From Sulfurimonas sp. (lineage in GTDB: Bacteria; Campylobacterota; Campylobacteria; Campylobacterales; Sulfurimonadaceae), in assembly GCA_030646745.1 (NCBI GenBank), contig JAUSKV010000262.1:1-10733 (forward strand): 10,733 nt of DNA. Direction: 5' to 3'. The notes under the pieces were generated by a model. It saw nothing but the letters and a program-made list of their open reading frames with translations, was not told the origin of the DNA and ran no database searches. Made by a program: the position numbers and the translations under genes. The number at the start of each line of letters is the position of its first letter. Positions within the stretch are counted from its first letter, which is position 1. Shown in pieces: positions 1-5,289 of the stretch.

Positions 1-1383
1 ATCAAATACACCATCGCTTTCAATATTATCTATTTTTAGTTCTTTGGTGTAATCATAGTTACAGTACTCCTCGAGTGTATTATTCATTAATACAAAATTT
101 GCTCTTAGATTTGTTAATGCTTGGTTGACGATGGTTTTTAATTCTAGTAGCCCAATGTTGTCTGTCGAAGCTTCAATATGTTGAGAAAACCATCCATTCT
201 CAACTCTATGCATGACTTCTTTTACATTTTGTATAAAATTTTCATCAGCAACCATTTGTGCTTCCGCTCTGCTAATATTTTTATTGATGACAACTGCCAT
301 CTGTCCGAACTCGTCTTTGGAACTTATGTTAATCGATTGAGAGTTAGAAGTTTCACGGCTTAAGAATGAGAAGAAAGAGAGAAGTCCTTGTTGAAAAGTA
401 GATATATTCTTTGTTATATTTTCTATAACAAAGTAGCCTGAAATCAAAAGAGCAACGATAATTAAAATTGAAACAAACACAATCAACATTAATGAATAGT
501 TCGCTTCCTTAATTTTATCATCTGCTAATTTATAAACATTTCTATATAATTCAAGCTCAACTTTTCTAAGAAGATCAATAGAAGCTGTTGCGTACTCAAA
601 CCAAGCCGATGAATCTACTCCAAAACCTCCTTTCATCCCTTTTTCTTTTGCTATATTCATCATTGCAACGGTTTTGTCTACTGCTTCACCTTTATAAGTG
701 CTTTCATAAAAGTTTTGTATCTCTTTTGATGATAGCACTTTAAATTTTTCTAAATTTATATTATAGGCACCCAAACTACCGCCAAAAGCAAAATACGCAT
801 TATCGGTAAAAATATCTTTTGTAAAAGCTCCGTTTAGATTAGCTCTAATACGTCCAAGTGCCTCTTTAACCGAGGCTAAATGTGTATATGCCTGAATAAT
901 ATTTCTTCCATCTTTATCATCAATAAGCGGTGGGATAATCAATGTGGCATCTAAGAGAGTTTTAATGGCTTTTGAATAATATTCGACTAAGTCTGAATTA
1001 TTTATGGATAACGTATCAATAGATGTTCTTCTTGAATTTAGGTCATTTAAGGGATTTAAGACAGAAATATCGCCATTTGTAATGATAAAAACTCTTTTTA
1101 TCTCGCTAGTTGCATTATCTACTTCTTTTCTAATTGAATGAATCTCATTACTGCCTTTTGTACCTGAGTTAGCTATAAATCCTACGCTGAGACCTCTCTC
1201 AATCTGTAAAAAATGAACGGCTTTTGCTAATGCTTCAGCCTCTAAAATACGATATTTTGTTATTTGAATATTTTCTTTTATAGCCATACCATAAAATATT
1301 TTATCAATAGACAATACTAAAATAGCAATTATAGAAATAATCACTAAAACCCATAACTTAATTTTTACACTTAAATCTTTCAC
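1..1383 (-). CDS. Methyl-accepting chemotaxis protein 1 with NIT-like sensor domain (C-terminus beyond window)
   Basis: Inner-membrane chemoreceptor expected to pass a periplasmic ligand signal to CheA/CheW. The frame is open for 461 codons from a GTG at 1383 to the left edge, so the signalling hairpin is outside the window. GTG is chosen because AAGG lies six to seven bases upstream and the protein then starts with a short basic stretch before TM1 (about residues 9-26). The periplasmic region carries the NIT-type motif LQIERGLSVGF (60-70) and a second conserved block ending RANLNGAF (180-187). TM2 is about 297-320. The juxtamembrane stretch with KDEFGQMAV (357-365) is nearly identical to that of the receptor starting at 9994. 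The sensor half is clearly paralogous to the receptor at 5290-7842. NIT membership is from family knowledge and the ligand is not proven. Its promoter is probably the box pair at 1464-1497, giving a leader of roughly 75 bases. Confidence 0.9.
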   Translation of the reverse strand, partial: MKDLSVKIKLWVLVIISIIAILVLSIDKIFYGMAIKENIQITKYRILEAEALAKAVHFLQIERGLSVGFIANSGTKGSNEIHSIRKEVDNATSEIKRVFIITNGDISVLNPLNDLNSRRTSIDTLSINNSDLVEYYSKAIKTLLDATLIIPPLIDDKDGRNIIQAYTHLASVKEALGRIRANLNGAFTKDIFTDNAYFAFGGSLGAYNINLEKFKVLSSKEIQNFYESTYKGEAVDKTVAMMNIAKEKGMKGGFGVDSSAWFEYATASIDLLRKVELELYRNVYKLADDKIKEANYSLMLIVFVSILIIVALLISGYFVIENITKNISTFQQGLLSFFSFLSRETSNSQSINISSKDEFGQMAVVINKNISRAEAQMVADENFIQNVKEVMHRVENGWFSQHIEASTDNIGLLELKTIVNQALTNLRANFVLMNNTLEEYCNYDYTKELKIDNIESDGVFD

Positions 1384-1463
1384 TCGTTTCCTTTTTATAT
1401 CATTTAATTTCGCTTGCAACACATTTTGTTTATTCTTAATTCGCCAATAAATGTGAAAAGAAA

Positions 1464-1497
1464 ATTGTATATGCTAATTGTTGCAAGTATGTTGCAT
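1464..1497 (-). promoter_or_regulatory. Predicted TTGCAAC-type operator and promoter for chemoreceptor 1
   Basis: On the minus strand this reads ATGCAAC (1497-1491), four bases, TTGCAAC (1486-1480), ten bases, then TACAAT (1469-1464) as a -10 box. The boxes are 11 bp apart and cover the place of a -35 element. The same arrangement with the same spacings is found on both sides of the inverted repeat at 8076-8142. A further single TTGCAAC half-site lies at 1414-1420 on the plus strand, close to the start codon. Activation by an OmpR-family regulator is inferred from the geometry. Confidence 0.6.
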
Positions 1498-1793
1498 TTT
1501 TATAAATCTTATAATTTCTAATTATTAAATTAAAACTTTATACCTGAAGAATTCACATGTTTAAAATTTCAACTTTGTAAATTCGCGATTGATTATGAAA
1601 TCTTTTCTGTGGCTCACCGATTTCATCAATGCCGGTACTCCTTCTTTTTTCTTGTAATAATAAGCTTAGCTGGGATGGAAAGAAAATTTATTATTGGAAG
1701 TGGTTAAAGCACTTGGATGTTAAGAATCTCGGAGTCGCTAGACGAATAGAAAATACATTAGAGTTCTTGCAGAACTCAATTTATACGCAAAAT
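1498..1793. other. Non-coding interval, possible gene remnant
   Basis: No convincing gene, RNA or mobile element is visible here. An open frame from 1629 (93 codons, plus) has a more protein-like middle (WDGKKIYYWKWLKHL and following, to about 1790). It lacks a good ribosome binding site, and its 3' end runs through a repeat copy and the terminator of the opposite strand, so it is not called a gene. It could be the decayed end of a lost gene; I do not recognise a family. Confidence 0.35.
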
Positions 1794-1835
1794 GAACAAG
1801 TCCATTTTACTACGCTAGCCGCTGTGACACTAAAG
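1794..1835 (+). repeat. Dispersed intergenic repeat, diverged third copy
   Basis: GAACAAGTCC, a diverged 7-base stretch, then TACGCTAGCCGCTGTGACAC and TAAAG match the two copies at 7865-8000 with several substitutions and one single-base gap. The repeat is followed directly by a hairpin at 1836-1854 (TTTGCCT / AGGCAAA, loop CTTCA) and then by the terminator of the upstream-lying minus-strand operon. Confidence 0.7.
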
Positions 1836-1851
1836 TTTGCCTCTTCAAGGC

Positions 1852-1882
1852 AAAAAACTTCTTGCAGTTTTGCAAGAAGTTT
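1852..1882 (-). terminator. Rho-independent terminator of the two-component/outer-membrane gene block
   Basis: Perfect 12-bp stem (1855-1866 with 1871-1882) around a 4-base loop. On the minus strand it is followed by a run of six T that begins within the stem's foot. It begins four bases after the stop codon of the barrel gene at 1887-2696, so it ends that minus-strand operon. Confidence 0.85.
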
Positions 1883-1886
1883 ATTA

Positions 1887-2696
1887 TCAAAAATAATAAC
1901 CCAAACGTAATGAAGTATCATACTTGCTGACCGAATCACTGAGCCCGTGTCTATAATCTAACATGCTAAACCAATGAGAATTCCATTGATAAAATAATCC
2001 TGCTGAAACGGTTTGAATGGGTACTATACCAACATAGATACTTTGAGATTCTGAATAAGAGGCAGTAATAAGTACTTTATCACTGAGAGCATATCCGGCA
2101 CCTGCGTAGTATGCTTGCGTATTTTGATAAAAAGCAATATTGGGAACATCTTTATCATTGACCAAAGTGTAGCTGTATCCGCCGAAAAAATTGAGCACTT
2201 CATTAATATTGTATTGAAAGCTGATTGATCCAAGAAAGTCAGCTGCTTCATTCCCGTAACCACTTCGATAGGTGGGCAATAGCACACCGGCTCCCGCTTG
2301 AAGTACAAGCCCATTGTAAGAAGGAGATTTAGCATAAAGAGCGATGAGGGTATCATTGAACCCGCTTTGGGTATAGCCCGATGATGAAGAATGAAAATAC
2401 GAGCCTACTATTTGAGCCCAAATATTTCCATTGTAATAATCGGCTTGGAGCGTTTCGGTCATGGTGTCAGATTTTTCTTGAGTAGCGTAATTCATTTGTG
2501 AATAGCCACCTCCCATGATAATATCGTAGTGGGAGCCGGTTAGTATAGATTGTGTGCTACAGCCATATTGATCTACCAAATCGGTAAAAGGAGTATTCAG
2601 ACATCGATCCTGAGCATCATCCACGCCATCAATATCGCTATCGGCGGCGAATAGGTAACCACTTAAAAGAAGAGAGAGGAGTAAGATTTTTTTCAT
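1887..2696 (-). CDS. Outer-membrane beta-barrel protein with N-terminal thrombospondin type 3 calcium motif
   Basis: A 269-residue protein with a clear signal peptide (MKKILLLSLLLSGYLFA, cut near residue 17). Next comes an Asp-rich TSP3-type calcium loop, DSDIDGVDDAQDRC (19-32), with a partner Cys at 46. The rest (about 50-269) alternates polar and hydrophobic residues with many Tyr, Gly and Ser, and ends LGYYF. A terminal Phe after such a strand is the usual sign of a BAM-inserted outer-membrane barrel. One TSP3 unit fused to a small barrel is seen in other Campylobacterota envelope proteins, possibly the DUF3187 group, but I cannot confirm that family. The start lies two bases after the stop of the Met-rich gene upstream, so the two are probably translationally coupled and share the promoter at 3071-3103. 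A role as envelope stress or surface output of the adjacent two-component system is inference. Confidence 0.8.
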   Translation of the reverse strand: MKKILLLSLLLSGYLFAADSDIDGVDDAQDRCLNTPFTDLVDQYGCSTQSILTGSHYDIIMGGGYSQMNYATQEKSDTMTETLQADYYNGNIWAQIVGSYFHSSSSGYTQSGFNDTLIALYAKSPSYNGLVLQAGAGVLLPTYRSGYGNEAADFLGSISFQYNINEVLNFFGGYSYTLVNDKDVPNIAFYQNTQAYYAGAGYALSDKVLITASYSESQSIYVGIVPIQTVSAGLFYQWNSHWFSMLDYRHGLSDSVSKYDTSLRLGYYF

Positions 2697-2698
2697 TC

Positions 2699-3043
2699 TT
2701 AACGTCCCATTGGCGATATCATCGGGCTATTAGTATTTCCGGTCTGATGTTGCATTTTGGTATTCTGAGGCATTTGTTGCATTTTTTGAATATTATTCAT
2801 AGGCATCTGAGATATTGGTGTACACATTGAGCCGCTCATTTTTGTCTGAAGCGTGCCAATTGTTTTGGCACGTTCTTCTTCGTTCATAGATGCCAGTTGC
2901 AGTTTAAGTTTATTCATTAGCTCTACACGCTCTTGGGGAGACACTTTATGAATTGCCTCTATTTGATCGTTAATCGATTCGGCGCCAGACAATAGAGTGG
3001 AAATTAGAATCACTCCAGTAAGTGCTATTTTGAAAGATTTCAT
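2699..3043 (-). CDS. Small Met-rich periplasmic protein
   Basis: A 114-residue exported protein with a signal peptide at residues 1-20 (cut near SGA-ES). A helical, charged segment follows (24-68, including VSPQERVELMNKLKLQLASM). The C-terminal tail (69-114) is rich in Met, Gln, Asn and Pro and has a single Cys at 74. Ten of the last 62 residues are Met. Charged helices with Met-rich tails recall small periplasmic stress or metal-handling proteins of the Spy/CpxP type, but no LTxxQ motif is evident and no family is assigned. It lies 44 bp after the kinase stop codon, has its own predicted promoter and operator (3071-3103), and is two bases from the barrel gene downstream. Binding of copper or silver through Met is possible but unproven. 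The ribosome binding site is weak (TAGGAATATTAA before ATG). Confidence 0.8.
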   Translation of the reverse strand: MKSFKIALTGVILISTLLSGAESINDQIEAIHKVSPQERVELMNKLKLQLASMNEEERAKTIGTLQTKMSGSMCTPISQMPMNNIQKMQQMPQNTKMQHQTGNTNSPMISPMGR

Positions 3044-3070
3044 TTAATATTCCTAATATTTAGTATCTGG

Positions 3071-3103
3071 ATTATAGTATGCAAGTGTTAGCAAACCGTT
3101 AGC
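3071..3103 (-). promoter_or_regulatory. Predicted GCTAAC-type operator and promoter (copy A), across the kinase stop codon
   Basis: On the minus strand this reads GCTAAC (3103-3098), five bases, GCTAAC (3092-3087), ten bases, TATAAT (3076-3071). The gene start at 3043 is roughly 20 bases beyond the expected transcript start. The distal box and spacer encode the last kinase residues (Leu-Thr-Val-Cys), and the TAA stop is part of the proximal box. Spacings match copy B at 5204-5236 exactly. The probable binder is the response regulator encoded at 4130-4762 (inference). Confidence 0.65.
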
Positions 3104-4143
3104 GCTTGAAAATTAAGACTAAGAAGGCTCCCTTTCCCAAGTGTGCTTTCGACTGTAATAGAGATTTTCATGCTATCACAAAGTTTTTTGACGATATGCA
3201 GCCCTATCCCCAAACCTCTCTCGTGTTCTTTGTAAAAGCGGTCAAATATTTTTTTTGGCTGAGCAATTCCTTTCCCTGTATCTTGGAATATAACCAAAAA
3301 AAGAGCAGGATTTATTGTCACCGACACAGAACCATCAGCGGTATTGTATTTTGCGGCATTGCTGAGGATATTATCGATGATACGAGTCATGGCATCACGA
3401 TTCGCACGAATAAACAAAGAATGGTGATTAAGAGAAAAAGAGAGTAAGGGATAAATTCGTTGAAACATTGAGATTCGATTGTACAGCAAGGTGTTGAGCT
3501 CTATATCCTCTTGCTGCAATTCATGTCCTTCAAGATAGCTTTGCAAATTGTTTCCCAAAGAAGCAATGGTTTGAATACTATATTCGATACGTGCTATTTT
3601 TTTCACGTCATCAGGATGAGGATTGAGTCGACTGACGTTTAACCGAAGAGATGAAAGAGGCGTGCCCAAATCATGCAAAATATCGCGACTAAATTCTTCT
3701 GTCAACTGTAAAGCATGCCGCAATGGATAGAGTGCATAAAGTGAAAACATAATGGATAACAGAGCCATCACAAATAATGCGCTTAAATAATATTTTACGA
3801 TGCTAATTTTCAATTGCTGCAACTGCAATTCATAGTGTTTCTGCGGGAAACGAAGCTTAAGCGCGTAGGTATCGTTATTAGGAATCGAAAAAAAGCTATA
3901 AAGACCTTGTGGCTCCGAGCTGAGGATATAAAGTTTACTTGATTGAAGAGGAACAAAATCAAATTCAAACTGGGTACATTTAAAATCAAAACTACACATT
4001 TTCATCTGATTAAACAGCGTTATTTCAAGAGACTGTTTTTGTTTTAGATACTCGAAATAGGCGAGAAATCCGCTTAATAACGCCAAGGAAAGGAAGAAAA
4101 CTAAAAAGCTCTTCCAAAATGATTCACGTTCAGCGTATTTCAA
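3088..4143 (-). CDS. Sensor histidine kinase of the OmpR-partner type
   Basis: Membrane kinase expected to autophosphorylate on His and pass the phosphate to the regulator encoded just upstream. From the start chosen here it has about 351 residues. TM1 (SFWKSFLVFFLSLALLSGF) lies close to the N-terminus, followed by a periplasmic loop of about 85 residues and TM2 with YYLSALFVMALLSIMF. The H-box is DILHDLGTPLSSLRLN, the N-box is DNILSNAAKYN, and the ATP-lid glycine motifs are DTGKGI and GLGIGL, so all catalytic motifs are present. No full HAMP domain is obvious; TM2 runs almost straight into the dimerisation helix. The start is uncertain. The longest frame begins at 4212 and would overlap the regulator by 83 bp. 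An ATG at 4167 and a TTG at 4143 lie further in. I prefer the TTG because the upstream residues are the out-of-frame reading of the regulator's conserved NVRGVGYRI end, and a G-rich stretch sits about seven bases upstream. The stop codon lies inside the operator for the next gene. Confidence 0.85.
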   Translation of the reverse strand: MKYAERESFWKSFLVFFLSLALLSGFLAYFEYLKQKQSLEITLFNQMKMCSFDFKCTQFEFDFVPLQSSKLYILSSEPQGLYSFFSIPNNDTYALKLRFPQKHYELQLQQLKISIVKYYLSALFVMALLSIMFSLYALYPLRHALQLTEEFSRDILHDLGTPLSSLRLNVSRLNPHPDDVKKIARIEYSIQTIASLGNNLQSYLEGHELQQEDIELNTLLYNRISMFQRIYPLLSFSLNHHSLFIRANRDAMTRIIDNILSNAAKYNTADGSVSVTINPALFLVIFQDTGKGIAQPKKIFDRFYKEHERGLGIGLHIVKKLCDSMKISITVESTLGKGSLLSLNFQALTVC

Positions 4144-4762
4144 TACGGTACCCCACCCCTCGAACATTTTGAATATCCCAATTCGTTGTGTGTTTGAGCT
4201 TGTTGATAGCAACTCTAAGAGCAGTATCGCTGGGATGCTCCATCAGTTCAAAGAGGCTCTCTTTGCTCAATGTTCGCCCTATATTGGTGATGAAAAGACG
4301 AAGCAGAGGCAGTTGGACATCTCCGAGCCAAAGAAGCGTTCCGCTTTTGGTCACTTCTTTTGTTTTAGGATTATAGGAGATAGCTCCGTAATGGAATGTA
4401 CTTTGACATTTGGAAAACTTTGCTTCAACCCTCACAAGTAATTCTTCGGGATAAAACGGTTTTTTAAGATAATCGTCCGCACCCAGAGCAAAACCTTTGG
4501 TAATCGATACAATATCACTCAATGCACTGATAAAAACCGTCGGTGTCAGATCATCGGCATTTCGTAACTGTTCTAAGAGATCAAAACCGTTCATTTCAGG
4601 AACATTAATATCAAAAAGATAGAGATCATAATGAACATCATACGCTTGATTTGCCGCATCCACTCCGTTGCGCACCCAATCAACATCATAATGAGCTTCA
4701 TGCAACATCTCTTCGATACTCTCTCCCAAAATAAAGTCATCTTCCATCAACAGAATTTTCAA
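4130..4762 (-). CDS. OmpR/PhoB-family response regulator
   Basis: A 210-residue DNA-binding regulator. The receiver domain (1-115) has the acidic pair at residues 8-9 (MEDD), the phosphoacceptor Asp51 (LFDINVPEMNG), Ser79 in place of the usual switch Ser/Thr, and Lys101 in DDYLKKPF. The winged-helix output domain (about 118-210) ends with RVAINKLKHT and VRGVGYRI, the recognition-helix and wing signatures of the family. The protein is slightly shorter than the usual 220-230 residues, with a reduced linker and transactivation loop. It overlaps the kinase gene by 14 bp if the kinase starts at 4143, so the pair is surely co-translated. The ATG at 4762 follows AAGGGAAGC. The tandem 11-bp-spaced boxes at 3087-3103 and 5220-5236 flank this gene pair and are its most likely targets (inference). 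Transcription may come from the promoter at 5204-5236 by read-through of the hairpin at 4845-4870, or from a weak promoter in the 107-bp gap. Confidence 0.93.
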   Translation of the reverse strand: MKILLMEDDFILGESIEEMLHEAHYDVDWVRNGVDAANQAYDVHYDLYLFDINVPEMNGFDLLEQLRNADDLTPTVFISALSDIVSITKGFALGADDYLKKPFYPEELLVRVEAKFSKCQSTFHYGAISYNPKTKEVTKSGTLLWLGDVQLPLLRLFITNIGRTLSKESLFELMEHPSDTALRVAINKLKHTTNWDIQNVRGVGYRIEIR

Positions 4763-4844
4763 TCAAGCTTCCCTTTCACATTTGGAGAAATATAATAGAC
4801 ATTATCAAAAAGTTTTGTTTTTTTAAAACACTTTGGTAAAGGCT

Positions 4845-4870
4845 AATATTGAGAGTTTCCTCTCAATATT
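4845..4870 (-). terminator. Stable hairpin after the small periplasmic gene, without T-run
   Basis: Perfect 11-bp stem AATATTGAGAG / CTCTCAATATT (4845-4855, 4860-4870), closed on the minus strand by a GAAA tetraloop. It begins in the last base of the stop codon of the gene at 4870-5175. On the minus strand it is followed by AGCCTTTACC and not by a T-run, so it is more likely a partial terminator or mRNA-stabilising end than a full stop. That would let the small protein be made in excess over the downstream regulator and kinase. Confidence 0.55.
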
Positions 4871-5175
4871 TAGCGTATGCGTCCACCTCTGAAATATCCT
4901 TGTTGTACAGGTATAGTTTGTTTTGTTTGTACCCCTGTTGTGCTACAAGAAGCTAAATTACTTTGTGGTATGACGCTACTTCGTAGCGCTTGACGTTCCG
5001 TTAAACTCAGGGCTAGCACTTTTGTTTGCGCCGCGCTTTGAAAAGCGACTAAATCAGCAGTTGGAACGCTTCCTCGTAATGCTTGTAACTGTGTTATAGT
5101 CATAGTACTATAATCGGTAGCAAAAGCTGAAAAAGAGACTGCACTCAAAAGAGCGATAATGTTGAGGGTTTTCAT
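4870..5175 (-). CDS. Small periplasmic protein, DUF1104-like
   Basis: A 101-residue protein with a signal peptide (1-19, cut after AFA), then DYSTMTITQLQALRGSVPTA (21-40), a helical stretch to about residue 68, and a tail with one Cys (77) ending in YFRGGRIR. The opening of the mature part resembles the DUF1104 family known from Campylobacterota, short exported helical proteins of unproven function; this assignment is from memory of the pattern. It is the first gene of the signalling block, with a good promoter and operator (5204-5236) and a ribosome binding site AAGGAATTACC before the ATG. A strong own promoter plus a hairpin after the stop suggest high expression. Its place beside a two-component pair suggests either an output or a periplasmic modulator of the kinase, as CpxP is for CpxA (analogy only). 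Confidence 0.8.
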   Translation of the reverse strand: MKTLNIIALLSAVSFSAFATDYSTMTITQLQALRGSVPTADLVAFQSAAQTKVLALSLTERQALRSSVIPQSNLASCSTTGVQTKQTIPVQQGYFRGGRIR

Positions 5176-5203
5176 GGTAATTCCTTTGTGTTTGGATAAC
5201 GAT

Positions 5204-5236
5204 ATTATCCCATAGCTGCGTTAGTGAAGTGTTAGC
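5204..5236 (-). promoter_or_regulatory. Predicted GCTAAC-type operator and promoter (copy B)
   Basis: On the minus strand this reads GCTAAC (5236-5231), five bases, ACTAAC (5225-5220), ten bases, GATAAT (5209-5204). The boxes sit in a longer 11-bp direct repeat, CACTTCGCTAA then CACTTCACTAA. The layout equals copy A at 3071-3103 base for base in spacing. The gene start at 5175 is about 28 bases after the -10 box. No -35 consensus is present, which fits an activator-dependent promoter. Confidence 0.65.
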
Positions 5237-5242
5237 GAAGTG

Positions 5243-5268
5243 AAAGAAGCAGTATCAAATACTGCTTC
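5243..5268 (-). terminator. Probable rho-independent terminator of chemoreceptor 2
   Basis: Stem GAAGCAGTAT / ATACTGCTTC (5246-5255, 5259-5268), 10 bp with a 3-base loop, about 20 bases after the chemoreceptor 2 stop codon. On the minus strand it is followed by TTTC, a short T-tract, so efficiency may be moderate. It separates chemoreceptor 2 from promoter copy B. Confidence 0.7.
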
Positions 5269-5289
5269 AAGTTTAATAAATTTTTATCA

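Noticed and set aside
1629..1910. 93-codon plus-strand open frame in the gap between chemoreceptor 1 and the barrel gene
   Set aside because: No ribosome binding site, unrecognised product, and the 3' third reads through a repeat copy, two hairpins and the end of the opposite-strand gene. At most a decayed remnant.
3087..3103. GCTAAC pair as a chance feature of coding sequence at the kinase end
   Set aside because: Chance was considered, but the non-coding copy at 5220-5236 has the same box spacing and the same ten-base gap to a -10 hexamer, so the site was kept as regulatory.
4144..4212. N-terminal extension of the kinase from the ATG at 4212
   Set aside because: It would overlap the regulator gene by 83 bp, and its residues are the out-of-frame reading of the regulator's conserved winged-helix end. 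A start at 4143 (TTG) or 4167 (ATG) is more likely.
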